A stretch of 64,000 nt of DNA from Chenopodium formosanum (GCA_024500155.1 CM044879.1:23430572-23494571), one strand, 5' to 3'; shown: positions 44,398 through 55,908, numbered from the stretch's first letter. The notes: a model not told the origin generated them from the letters alone. Made by a program: numbers and translations.

Positions 44398-46245
44398 GCG
44401 GCAGGGGTTACTTGTATGGTGTTACTTGTTTTGTCAGGGGTTACTTGTAGGTGTTACTTGTATGGGTGTCACTGGTTTTTGTCAGGGGTTACTTGTAAGT
44501 GTTACTTATATTGTGGGGTTATTTGTATGAGTATTACTGATTTTGGTGGTGTTATTTGTATTTTGGGATTACTTGTATGGGTGTTTGACAGGCTAAAGTC
44601 GTATCACCTAATCAAAAATATTACCTAAGTCCACTAGCTTATGCAGATAGGGAAGTAGGGTCGAATCCACAGGGAAACAAGTCTTTCTACTCCTAATTAA
44701 TTATTATAATCTAAATTATTAAAGTAACCAATATTTTTATGAGTAAAAACTATGCTACGAAGATTATGAGTAAGGAGAATAATCAGGGAAGAAATCAATA
44801 ATAATAAAGCCTAGGGTATAGGTTCACTAATAAACAATATTCCAGGGTAAAACATAATAATCAATCATCAATGCATTAATTAATCAGATCATAAAGGACT
44901 TTCGCTACGTATTACAATCACAGAGTTAATTTACCGGTATTAAATCTCATCTCTCGAATCTCGACCTAACCATTTATAAATTAGTCTGCCTATTGAAATT
45001 AAGCCTAAACATCAATTCTCATCTCTCGAATCTCGAATCAATATTGCTAAACTCATACAATTAAACCTGGCCAAATCAAATTGCATAGCATTTAAACAAT
45101 CAATAGTAAATCAATTAAGCCTTAACAATTAATAATCATAAAATTACCCCTTCATATTATTTATTAGATCCCCATAAACCCTAGAAAGAGAACTACTCAG
45201 ACATGATTAAAGCTAAACAAATTAAAACATAATAATTAAACAAGGCATAAGAAATTGAATGAATAAAATACTGAGATTAATAAGAGAGAAATCGTACCAA
45301 GATGGCGGAATTACAATGGAGTTTAGGAACCAGAAAAAATAAATCTAGAGAGAGAAAGTCTAAGTAGAGGGAGAAGGAATAAAACTAGAGTATAGAGAAG
45401 TGAAAAGAAATAAGAAATCTTGCCTAATAAAATTACATTAATACTAAGCAAGGAAGTCAACGTTAAACAAAATAAATCGGAGTTTAATTAACCCCTAAAA
45501 CACACGCGCCCGGTCGGGCAAGGGGCCGCCCGACCGGGCCTGCCTTTTGCTGCTGAAGAGTCATCTCGCGCCCGGCCGGGCGCGAGCTCCGGGCGCTTAT
45601 ACTGCTGGAGGTTGCTGAAGAGTCATCTCCGCTCGGCCGGGCGCGCCTTCGGGCGGGGCTGCTGGTCCGGGCCTCTTCTCTTTGGGCAAACAATTGAACT
45701 TCGATTGGGCCTTTGTCCTCGGCCTAATCGGAGTTCCTCCTTGGGTCCTTGAACGCGGTCCATATGCCTCGGGATTTCCAATACCAAGCCCTTTATCACT
45801 GATTCGCTTCTTCCAACCGGTCTTGGGCTATCAAGAGTGGTCGTGCTCGCCAACGATCGTAGTTGCTCCTCAAAAAATCCGGGAAAATGCTCCAAGTACG
45901 CAAATTCCTACAAAACTCAAGTAAAACTACAAAAACACTGGAAAACACAAATTAGTAATAAAAGTGGCTCGAAGGAGCCAAAAACACTACTAATTACGAC
46001 CAAGGGACGGGGGTAAATATATATATAAAATGAACACATCAGTGTTACGGGTTTTGGTCAGGGGTTACTTGTAGTGTGTTACTGGTTTGGTACGAGATTT
46101 TGGTCTGGGGTTACTTGTAGGCGTTACTCAACCCCTACAAATAATCCATACAAGTAACCCTAAACCACAAAATACAAGTGATATCCTACAAGGCTACAAG
46201 TAACACCACAAACAAGTAACCCATAATACAAATAACCCCTACCGC
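44398..46245. mobile_element. GTTACTTGTA foldback element, split by a solo LTR
   Basis: The left end GCGGCAGGGGTTACTTGTAT and the right end, reversed, GCGGTAGGGGTTATTTGTAT are inverted repeats. Between them the unit GGTTACTTGTA, with a spacer such as TGGTGTTACTTG, repeats at least eight times on the left. After 46137 it appears in inverted orientation (TACAAGTAACCC). Without the LTR at 44586-46041 and one GTGTT copy the element is about 387 bases. No coding capacity. The superfamily is unknown to me. Confidence 0.65.
44586..46041 (-). repeat. Solo LTR, family TGATG...TGTCA (copy B)
   Basis: On the minus strand it starts TGATGTGTTCATTTTATATA at 46041 and ends CGACTTTAGCCTGTCA at 44586. It is flanked by GTGTT (44581-44585 and 46042-46046). 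It aligns through most of its length with copy A (8202-9670), including the repeated phrase ATCTCTCGAATCTCGA. The two differ at 45500-45680, where copy B has a GC-rich block of CCCGGCCGGGCGCG type. Confidence 0.9.
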
Positions 46246-46554
46246 TAGGGGTGTGCAAAAAAAACCGTAACCGTTTACCGTAACCGTTAACCTGTATAAC
46301 CGACAAATTTGATAAGTTAATTAACCGTACCGTTAAAATTTAATGGTTATGGTTAACCGAACTGTTAAATGTGGCGGCTAATTACGGTTACAGTTACGGT
46401 TACAGTTTTGAGTTGACGGTTAACCAAACCGTTAAGATAAAAAATATTTTTATATACTTTTTCGAGGAAAATAAAGTATGTAATTATGTAAGTTTCTTCT
46501 AAAAGAATCTTTACTCGTTTGTATCCAACTTATTAGAACTTATTATAGTTTATA
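46246..46554. repeat. hAT-like AACCG-repeat sequence, left part
   Basis: It begins TAGGGGTGTGCAAAAAAAAC and continues with CGTAACCGTTTACCGTAACC and similar units to about 46440. The same kind of units (GGTTAACCG, AACGGTTAAG) reappear at 49070-49160. This suggests one element interrupted by the insertions at 46555-49002. The right terminus was not found. Confidence 0.5.
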
Positions 46555-46596
46555 CGTCCTCCGTTTTTTTTTTATTGCACCATAGGAGTTGGGTAC

Positions 46597-48732
46597 TGTA
46601 GACACCTATTTGTGTCTCCCCAAAACCAAATCCAGTGATGAATACCTTTCATGTCAAATCATAATCGACTGAAGTGAAAGTGTGAAAGTTTAAGTGTTGC
46701 GGTTAGTTTTTATTTAAAAATCCTTCTTTCTGTTTTCGAAAACCTACCCTATTTTATAAAAACGTCCAATCCAGTTTAGTTTGGTCCATGATAAGGGTCC
46801 AATAATGGTGTAGTTGGATGGGACTCACAAAGACCTTTCCAACGATATATTATAAGCCCAATTTCGATGAATAATGAGGAAATTATGGCCAAAATACTAA
46901 ACTAGGCCCAAACCGGATTTTACCTACGACCCAATGATCATGAGGAGGGTCCAAAGGTTTAATCCTATTCCTAAACTAATTATTATTTATTAGAGTCTTC
47001 TATAAGTTTCTAAAATATCTTAATCATCCCTTTTTGAAAAGATAAGATTAAAGAATTTGATTTAAATATAAACTTTCCTTGTTTAAAAAATTTCCTTTTT
47101 TAAGTCCTAATTCTATTCGAATTTAAACATGTTCAAAGACAGTCAGATATTATTTTCGTGCCTCATATTTATTTATCCAAATTTTATGTGGTTGGATAGA
47201 TCTTGAAATTATCTTTCCAATGATATATTATAATATTAATTCCGAGCTATAACGAAAAAGATATGAAAGAAATACGAAACTCTATTCAAAATTGACACCC
47301 TTCTACTATTTCGGCCATATATTTTTATCTACAAAATTTTTTAATATTATTCTAGTTGCATTGGAAATTAGACTTCAAGAGCTTTCCAACGACATATTAT
47401 ATGCCTTATTTGGACTTCTGGATCAAAAGATATGATAAAAACAAAATCCGCAAAAACTGTCTTTGTCGCCAGGCGACAGGCCTTGTCGCGTGATAAAAAC
47501 AAAATCCGCAAAAATTGTCTTTGTCGCCAAACGACAGGCTTGTCGCCACGCGACAAGGCTTGTCGCTTGGCGACAAGATGAATTTCTGGCGACAGCGTGG
47601 AGTTTTATTCCTTTTCAAATTCTAACTATTTTCTATCAATTTTCGGATTGTTTTCTTATAAATAGGGTCCTCGACCTCCGTTTTTATTCATCAATTCTCA
47701 TCAAGGCTTACTTGATTCTCTTCTCTCTCTTTCTAAACCAACCCTTTTTAAAAACAATACCGCATTCACAAGAGTTAGAAACATCTAGCCAAGTTCGATT
47801 TGCCTTCGCCCGATGTGAAAGGTTGATAATTTCTGAGGGTTTGGTCCCAAATCCAGTCTAAACTTTTAACTCTTTCTTTCGATTCTTTAATTATTCTTTA
47901 TTATTTTCATTGAAGTTTACTAACGCGTGTATTTTGTTATTAGAAAGAGGTACGAGGCATCAAAGTATGTAATCTTATTGCTCTATTCTTGTAGAAAGCA
48001 TGCTTAGATTTAATATTCCTAGTATCATGTTAGGATGTTTTTATTGCTTTCTAGAATCATGTTTAGGGTGCCTTTTACTCTTTTCTAATATCATGTTAGT
48101 ACTATGTTAGGTTAAAAGCTTTGATCTTTAATGTTTAGTGACATCCTAGAATTTGTTATTAATCTTGTTAGTATCATGCCTAGGATCTTGCTATTATTAT
48201 TAGGCTTTATTATGCCTTATCATGATCATGATTATATTATGATTATTATTATGATTATGATTATTATTATGATCTTGATTACTATGATTGTCATAATTAT
48301 GATTGATTATTATTATGTTGCTTGATTATTTATATTGTTATTGCTTGATCACGCCTTTTATTCATGTTAAAGGGAATTTGTATTTGAAATCACGCTTAAT
48401 AAGATAATTAATAATTTGGTTTAAGCTAATATGATTTTAATTCAAGTGATCGACAATAATAGTTTTATTTGTGCATTAATATTCAACCAACATAGATGAA
48501 CAGGTTTAGGGTTAATATAATGTTTGCATGTTAGTCAAAAAGTGCACATGAATACGAGCAGAATAAAGTAGAGGCCTATTTTATAGGGCGGGTCCTTTCT
48601 TTTGTAGATTGGATTCGTATCCTCATCCCCGAACCCTGTTTGGTTCAAGAACTTATGGAGTTGACGATCTCATGGATCGTTAAGGGGTGTAACCTTCACC
48701 TCGTGATTGGTTTACAAGTTCCTAAAACTTGT
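46597..48732 (+). repeat. LTR of a Gypsy element, TGTAGACACC type, with primer-site remnant
   Basis: It starts TGTAGACACCTATTTGTGTC, a common start of large plant Gypsy LTRs. It is followed at 48733 by TGGCGACTC, which matches the start of the TGGCGACTCTGCTGGGGA primer site. So it ends near 48732 with a short internal remnant to about 48779. It contains a GTCGCC palindrome block (47433-47590) and an ATT/ATG microsatellite (48200-48330). No clean target duplication was found, so the right border is approximate. Confidence 0.65.
47433..47590. repeat. 58-bp tandem repeat with GTCGCC...GGCGAC palindromes
   Basis: The unit TGATAAAAACAAAATCCGCA plus TTGTCTTTGTCGCC occurs at 47433 and 47491. Each is followed by CGACAGGC, then more TTGTCGC / GCGACAAG phrases up to 47578. 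Complementary GTCGCC and GGCGAC words allow several small hairpins in either strand. Confidence 0.75.
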
Positions 48733-49069
48733 TGGCGACTCTTTTGCTGTCTTTTCCTTCCCTTTGGGCGCCACCATACTTAAATGTATGATCACAGTGT
48801 GGTTCAAACTTGGGGTTAAGGTAAAATACAAAATTGCCCATGTGACATATTGATAAACTAAAAAGTAAGTGTGAAATGGCAAGGGTAAGTTGGGTATTTA
48901 TAGTGTGAACACAAATAATATTTTTCTTAAAGAGGAAATGGTGCAATTTTTGTGAAACTTCTTAAAAGGGCTAGTGGTGCAATAATAAAAGAACGGAGGA
49001 AGTATTTAATTATGTAATAGGATTGGAACTATTAGAAGAGCAAAAAAAGTATTGATTTAAAATCTAATT

Positions 49070-49374
49070 AATGGTTAGCGGTTAACCGGCAACCGTACCG
49101 TTAAGAAACGGTTAAGGTTCGTGTTTTTAAGTAACCGGTCTAACGGTTAACCGTACATATGATTATAATATTCCTTTCATTTATTAAGTAAATTAGAGGT
49201 AATATAATTCAATTATTTTTCACAAGATCAAAATATTAATACATATGATGTTAAAAAAAAAAAAAAAAAAAAAAAGGAGACATCCAAGGCAATGCCCGAA
49301 CCACTACACACACTAACTACACAAACACTCCAACATAATTATTAAATTAAAGCAACAATTACACAAGTTAACAA
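49070..49374. repeat. AACCG-repeat right part and spacer
   Basis: GGTTAGCGGTTAACCGGCAA and GGTCTAACGGTTAACCGTAC match the units at 46260-46440. An A-run of about 22 bases lies at 49253-49275. The remainder, up to the Helitron hairpin, may be the body of that Helitron; its 5' TC end was not identified. Confidence 0.4.
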
Positions 49375-49403
49375 CCCGGGGCATCGCCCGGGATACACAC
49401 TAG
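49375..49403 (+). mobile_element. Helitron 3' terminus
   Basis: The hairpin CCCGGGGCATCGCCCGGG (49375-49392) is followed by seven bases and CTAG, then T. This is the standard Helitron 3' end, in the same arrangement as at 14654-14682 but with a different stem. Only the end is called because the start is not identified. Confidence 0.7.
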
Positions 49404-49546
49404 TTTATCATGAAAAGGAGAGAGTATTTAAGAGTTTGTACCCGGTTTCAACCGATATCGAATTGTCAAACCAATATGACACTGCTAGATAGCTAGGTAC
49501 GAAACAATAAAACTATAAACGACGACAAAGGTGAGGCAGTTTCTTA

Positions 49547-49779
49547 CTTCCTCCGTTTTCTTTTACTTGCAACACACCTTTTAAGCACGCAATTTTAGGA
49601 GATGATTAGTGAGGGTAAACGAGCGATTTTATCAATATAATTTTTACACGAAAATTAGAATAGGGTTAAGTATCATTTGTAAAAATTATTATGTAAAATT
49701 TGTCCGTTTACATTATATAAACCCGACCTCAAAACACGTGCCACAAGGCTGTGTTGCAAGTAAAAGAAAACGGAGGAAG
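49547..49779. mobile_element. Stowaway MITE upstream of GAD
   Basis: It starts CTTCCTCCGTTTTCTTTTAC and ends GTAAAAGAAAACGGAGGAAG, a near-perfect inverted repeat over about 30 bases. TA flanks both sides (49545-49546, 49780-49781). 233 bases, non-coding. It lies about 360 bases upstream of the GAD start codon and could bring sequence into the promoter region. The long, well-matched ends suggest a young copy. Confidence 0.92.
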
Positions 49780-49874
49780 TACAAACTAGTTTGATGTCGA
49801 CACCGAAAATCGGATTTATGCGGCCAGCGAAGCTGCCGACTTCCATGATACCCCACATCCATGGCCTACATAAG

Positions 49875-49880
49875 CACGTG
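49875..49880. promoter_or_regulatory. G-box (CACGTG) upstream of GAD
   Basis: CACGTG within GCACGTGTCACC, 262 bases before the GAD ATG. This matches the G-box/ABRE core bound by bZIP and bHLH factors. A role in stress control of GAD is plausible but not shown by the sequence. Confidence 0.4.
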
Positions 49881-50141
49881 TCACCCATTCATCTGATCGC
49901 CTCGTAAGTTGTAAACTTGTAATCAATCCAAAGTTCCCCACCCATAATTTTATGATATGATATACAATTATACCTTCTACATCAATCATTAACTTTAATA
50001 ATTTTGATCCAATTTCACTCCACTTTTCACTCTTCTTTACTTGCTGATATATTAGACCGACATCTTGTTATAGTGTATACGAATTACTTCTTCATTAGTT
50101 GATTTCTTTTAAGAAGAAAATTAAATAATAGGAAGGCGAAA

Positions 50142-53100
50142 ATGGTGATCAGTGATACTACTTCTTCAGCAGATTCTTCTAACAAAACGTTGTGTTGTAC
50201 CTTTGCTTCTCGCTACGTTCGCGATGCACTCCCAAGGTATGATCCACTTGTCTAATTTTTGTACTCTAACTAGTTTTATTGTTCATTAGATGAATTCATG
50301 TTCAAATCCTCTCTAAGTGTACTCATAACTGATTCCTAGTACGTAGTATATTACCACAAATATATCTTTAATAGTGCATAGTTAAAATTGTAGTATATAA
50401 AAAATTGATTCTTACAAGTATTAGATTGAATTTATTTTTGCTTGCGTTTTGTGCGCGGTTGACCATACTATGTAGCCGCTTGTAACATAACTAAATTCTC
50501 TCTATAATATTGACTAAGTAACCGTTATAATACTGTTATAATCACTCCTGCAACACCGACCGAATAACTCTTATAAAACTAGCAGAGTAACCCGTGATGG
50601 TTGGCCACATGGTATGACTTTGCGCTTATATAATAGTGATAAACTGATAATCTATGGTCAAAGTTCAATTATTTACTAACTGGGAAAACGATTTACAAAT
50701 TATACAATCTCTGATCTTTTTATTTGTAAGAAAAATAATATTCACATGGAGTCTTTATTATTCATTGATTTTTATTAATTTTTTATTTGTTGAGATTTAC
50801 AAAAAAAATACACAATCTCTATTAATTTTTATTTGTAAGACAAATTATACAGTATTGTGTGAATCCTGTTTGTTGAGATTTATTGTAAATTAGTACTTGT
50901 TGCAGATTTATTATTTTTTTATTTCGTTTTTAAAGTAGCAAGCTAGTGGTAGTGGATAATACAACAATCATCAACTAATCAATCGAAGTCTTAATCCCAT
51001 AAGTGGGGTCAGTCGCCTACATGAAGCAAAAGTGATTATTCCGTGTAGTCATCGACATAAATCTTCCTCCTCCATCCCTTACGATCAACTGCCTCATCCT
51101 CGTGCAAATCCATATACTTCATATCCTTCCTAACTTAAAATGTAACGATTTGTTAAAAATAATTGATTTGAGAGGAAAGAAATAAAAAATGGAGGTAGTC
51201 ATGGGCATGGAACTATGGAAGATGGATTTGGGACAAAATGTTTTAGTAAGGTTAAAATCGGGTTATCAATTATAGAGGTATTAAATTTTGAATAAGCCGT
51301 TTCTATGTAAGGTCATATTCGGATTAAGGAATTGTTTAGTTTTAGGTCTAGTAGATTTTGTTACTTTAAAAAAATTAACTTGTGCTATTCGGACTAAGGA
51401 ATTATCCCCGGAAGGACCTATGCGTGAAGGTAGTTTACTTGCTTACTTGATAAGGAACTTTAGCTTTCGTCCTATCTGCTGTCTTGATGCGCGGGCTGCC
51501 TTGACCTAGGCCTCGCATAAGATTCTGCTTTTAGATTTGGGTCTAGTAGAGTTTGCTACTAAAAAGGATGTTGTGCAACTAAAACGTCGTTTAATCTAAC
51601 TTGATCTTGCTTTAAAGTAATGTGGTATTGCTCTTGAGAATTCGTACTACATGTCTACACAGCTTTAGTTTCAAAGACGATAGCTTGCATCGCATAGACA
51701 AGAAGTATATATGAAATAACTCTATAGTTATATGCTTATTATAAATTAATAAAAAAGGATTTGTCTAAATCAAATTTTGTTTGTTTGTATGTACATGAAG
51801 GTTTCAAATGCCCGATAAATCAATACCAAAGGATGCAGCTTACCAAATAATAAATGATGAGCTGATGCTCGATGGAAATCCAAGGCTGAATTTGGCATCA
51901 TTCGTGACTACATGGATGGAGCCCGAGTGTGATAAGCTGATTATGTCTTCCATAAACAAAAACTATGTTGACATGGATGAGTACCCTGTTACAACTGAAC
52001 TTCAGGTAATCCATTCTCTAACTTTGCATTCTAATTCTTATTTGTAACGTTATACCGTTGAAACTTTGCCATCTGTGGTATGCGTAACTGTACCTAAACA
52101 TTGTATTACATATAAGGAGTAACCGAGTAAATAGAATATCGCGTTGCCTGTAGCATTGCACCTGGATATGTGCCTCTCTTCTCTTGACTTTTTTTCTTTG
52201 ATATTAGCATAATACAAAAATTATAAAGCACTAAAGAAAACAATTAGGGAGGTCTGACAGTAGTTTACAATCCGAAGTGCTCTTAGGAATTGATCACGTT
52301 CAACCTGTAAGACAATACATTGAATTGAAAATTTTGTCCCACTTTTCGCATCTCCTCCATCTTCCAGTAAATAGACATGGTCTTCATATTCTTACAATCT
52401 TACTAATCAGAAGAGGCACAAGAGATTTGGAGCCTAAATAAACAAGGATCTGTGGATACGTACTGATGATTTGTATCCTAGCAAAGAGCATTTAGCCATG
52501 CAATAGCCTCTGCATGATTTTCCGAGGTGGCAGCCCTTAAAACCTCCTTCCCCATCCTTATCCAGTACTTGTGCAGTAGAGGTAGTCCACTCCATCCCAG
52601 CCCATCTTGCTTTCTTATGTCATGAGCCATCTATAGAGGCTTTAAAAGTCCTTCTCTTGATGTTACGTTGCAATATGATTTTAGCATTGCAATTGGGATA
52701 CAAATCATACAATCACTTTTTTTTTCATCTAAACCAGGGTAATCTCATCTACGGAGTACATTGCATTCTTCCATGGAAAATTCTTTTAATTTTTAATTCC
52801 ATAAATAACTATTTTCTTAAACCTATTTTCTGTGCACTAGAGGATTTGAACATGATTTTTTACCTATAAGGGACCATGCATGTCCCTTTTCCTAGGCCAA
52901 ATATAGAGGATAGGACAGTTGAATTAGTATATAGTATGTATCATTTTATAAAGATTACAAGAAAAGTAGTGTATGTTCTCTTGATTATCTTTTTTTTTTT
53001 TCCCAACAAATCTGAATATCTACTTAACTGTGCAGAATCGATGTGTTAATATCATTGCACACCTTTTTAATGCTCCTGTTGGAGATGAAGAATCAGCAGT

Positions 53101-55908
53101 TGGTGTAAGCACTGTAGGGTCTTCAGAGGCAATCATGCTGGCGGGTTTAGCATTCAAAAGGAAATGGCAGCAAAAGCGAAAAGCAGAAGGAAAACCTTGT
53201 GATAAGCCTAATATAGTCACAGGAGCAAACGTGCAGGTGCATATTTAGGATGTTTTCCCTTATTCCGGCTTTTTTCTCTCCCTTTTTCTTCTAGTAGTTG
53301 ATCTTTTACTTTGATCATTAGCTTTTAGCAGCTCCTATTTTATTGCAAGGCAAAGCTTAGTGATAAAAACATTATTAAAATTGCAGGTTTGCTGGGAAAA
53401 GTTCGCTAGGTACTTTGAGGTAGAACTGAAGGAGGTCAAACTGAAAGAAGGATATTATGTGATGGATCCAGAGAAAGCTGTAGATATGGTGGATGAGAAC
53501 ACCATATGTGTAGCTGCTATTTTAGGTTCCACCTTGACAGGAGAGTTTGAGGACGTGAAGCTTCTTAACGATCTTCTGATCAAGAAGAACAAGGAGACTG
53601 GATGGGATACACCCATTCATGTTGATGCTGCTAGCGGTGGATTCATCGCTCCCTTTATTTATCCTGATATTGAGTGGGACTTTCGGTTGCCATTGGTGAA
53701 GAGCATTAATGTTAGTGGTCACAAATATGGCCTTGTATATGCTGGTATAGGTTGGGTTATCTGGAGGACCAAAGAAGATTTGCCAGAGGATCTTGTTTTC
53801 CATATCAATTACCTTGGATCTGATCAACCAACTTTCACACTCAACTTCTCCAAAGGTATGGCAGTTGCCATTAATGTGAAACTTGTGATTTTCTCTGACT
53901 TCTCTGCATTAATTTGTGGTATTGTATGTGCATTAAGAGAGTAAGAGACCTTACCATGATTGGGAGTTTGCTTAAAAGTATTAGGAAATTTCGCACCAAT
54001 AATAATGAAATTTTGGTGTTTTTGCATTATAATTCAAATAATTGATTACAACCTTTAATAATTCCTGCTATTGAGTTACTCTTTAGAGTAGTTTTTTGAT
54101 AGCTTGTTGGCCCACATTTAGATGAGCACATTTTGAATTGACTTCTTCTCTCCTTCCCTTCTCTGCCATGCTGCCTTTGCTTCTTGAATCCGGCATTCCA
54201 GATCCCCGCCCTCCTCTCCTCTCGTAGACATCTTACTCAAGCGGCCAAGACTGTGTGGTAGCAAGGGTGGGATTTTGGTGTAGGTGTTTACTTAGGAGGG
54301 ATCTCCACTCTGGAAGTGAGGCTGCTGAATGTTGATGGTTGGTGTTAAAATCTAGATGTTGCAAAGTTTAGGTGCAGTGCAGGAGTTGTAAAGGTGAGAT
54401 GAAATGAAGGAACGGGGATGGGGATAGACAATGGGAAAAGTCGATCACATGACTGCTTTACTGATCCTGCATTCTTACATTGTTGCATAATTGCATCAGT
54501 ACTTGAGTTTAAATCTCAAAGAAAGCTCTCGCCAATTGGTGTTTAGGACGTTCATGTTTCTTTGTCTGTGCAAATCTTAATATTTTTTTTGGGACTCCCA
54601 CACTTTCGCTTCAGAGTGGTCTTATATATCTATGCACATCTCCCACAAAAGATGAGTACTTAATAATAAGACAAGTAGTGGATAGCTGAGATTATGTGTA
54701 TGAAATTAAATCCAAAGGAAATAGTGGGCATACAATACCGTGACAGCTCGCATCATAGACATCAATTCAATCCGTTATATTTTTTCTTTGTTTGCAGGTT
54801 CAAGTCAGATCATTGCACAATACTATCAGTTGATACGGCTTGGCTTTGAGGTGAACATCCTAACTCTTTCTCTTCTGTTCCTCTGTTTGATAGAATAGTA
54901 TGTTACAAGAAAATGTAGCAAAATAGTGGTCCATGGCTCATGATGCAGCTGAAGTGACTGATTATCTACTTGCGTACGTATTCCAAAAGCATTAAAGCAG
55001 TCACTTGAGAAGTCAGCTAGTTTAATCATAGTTAAGCTACTTGAGAAAAATAGGAGGTGTCACTTTGTTATTATTCATTTACTTCAATATCTGATTGTAT
55101 TTGTAAGGTTATAATTAAGGATACAACAAACCTAGGGTGCTATATCATGGTTTATATTAAAGAATAAGATAATCCAAATTTTAATATGTAACTTAGCTAA
55201 TCTCCTAATGGTTAGTACCGAGATGGGATAGGGCTATAAGAGGCTTTTTAACTCCATTAATCTCATGAAAAACATGGCTTATTTTGATAAGTTTGCTTGA
55301 TTTCTTTAGACTTTCTTTGTTAACTCATTACTCTACTGAAAATACATCAAATCGTGTCTAGAATGATAATTGATCTATTATACGTAGTACTTTGATATCT
55401 TATACTATTGAACTTGCAGGGTTACAAGCATATCATGGAAAATTGCAGGGAAAATGCGAAGATGTTGACACAAGAAATAGAAAAGATGGGGAAATTCAAA
55501 GTGGTCTCCAAGGATATTGGTGTCCCAGTCGTGGCATTTTCTTTAAAAGACAGCAGCAACTACACTGTTTTTGACATAGCAGAGAGATTAAAGCGTTTTG
55601 GGTGGATTGTCCCAGCTTACACAATGCCAGCCAATGCTGAGCACATTGCAGTGTTGCGCGTGGTAGTAAGGGAGGATTTTAGTAGGAGTCTTGCAGAGAG
55701 ACTTATGTCCAACATCCATCAAGTACTAGATGAGATGGATGCTCACCCTGTCGCGGTATCTAGCAAGTCCGCCCATGTCACCATTGACAAGGATAAAACA
55801 CAAGGAGACAAGGTTGTTACCAAGAAAGATATTACAGAGACTCAAAAGGAAGTAACTAAGTACTGGAAAAAGCTTGTTGATCGAACCAAGGCAAACGGAG
55901 TTTGCTAG
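50142..55908 (+). CDS. GAD: Glutamate decarboxylase, calmodulin-regulated type
   Basis: PLP-dependent cytosolic enzyme converting glutamate to GABA and CO2. Exons: 50142-50236, 51801-52005, 53036-53236, 53387-53855, 54798-54850, 55420-55908. All borders are GT-AG and the parts join in frame to 503 codons, the normal plant GAD length. The N-terminus has FASRYVRDALPRF. FVTTWMEPECDKL and NRCVNIIAHLFNAP follow, then STVGSSEAIMLAG for PLP phosphate binding. HVDAASGGF has the cofactor Asp (about D247), and INVSGHKYGLVY has the PLP-binding Lys (about K280). The last 22 residues have a basic amphipathic stretch with a Trp (YWKKLVDRTKANGVC), as in the Ca2+/calmodulin-binding tail of plant GADs. Activation by calmodulin is inferred. 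The start is the first ATG in frame, with family-like spacing. Confidence 0.96.
50450..50625. mobile_element. Small MITE-like element in GAD intron 1
   Basis: The left end GCGCGGTTGACCATACTATG pairs with a right end that reversed reads GCGCAAAGTCATACCATGTG. The GGCCACATGGT phrase also occurs just left of the foldback element (44383-44397). About 175 bases, non-coding. The family is uncertain. Confidence 0.4.
50978..51066 (+). repeat. RTE/SINE-like 3' fragment (copy 2, GAD intron 1)
   Basis: AGTCTTAATCCCATAAGTGG, GGTCAGTCGCCTACATGAAG and TTATTCCGTGTAGTCATCGA align with 37284-37376. It continues with ATCTTCCTCCTCCATCCC, a phrase absent from the first copy. Confidence 0.5.
52470..52660 (-). pseudogene. 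LINE RNase H relic in GAD intron 2
   Basis: The minus-strand translation contains a damaged DGS-type segment (KASIDGS) followed by WAGMEWTTSTAQVLDKDG. In another frame it has RAATSENHAEAIAWLNALC, which matches the ENxAEAxAxxxAL helix of LINE-type RNase H with the catalytic Glu. Frameshifts and stops make it a fossil. It is antisense to GAD. Confidence 0.55.

Larger units (their letters stand above)
46555..49002. mobile_element. Stowaway-like MITE interrupted by an LTR
   Basis: The left end GTCCTCCGTTTTTTTTTTAT plus TGCACC pairs with a right end that reversed reads CTTCCTCCGTTCTTTTATTA plus TTGCACC. TA lies at both outer edges (46553-46554, 49003-49004). Only about 40 bases of the left arm precede the LTR at 46597. 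The right part of the MITE resumes at about 48780. The MITE is older than the LTR insertion. Confidence 0.7.

Noticed and set aside
45484..45924. Arg/Pro-rich open frames in LTR copy B
   Set aside because: They coincide with the GC-rich palindromic block and are open on both strands; the homologous LTR copy A has none.
44398..46245. CRISPR-like array of short repeats
   Set aside because: Units are degenerate, spacers are short and related to each other, and the organism is a plant; a foldback element explains it.
51288..51562. Possible extra GAD exon in intron 1
   Set aside because: The frame has no GAD similarity, and exons 1 and 2 already join to the conserved LPRFQMP sequence.
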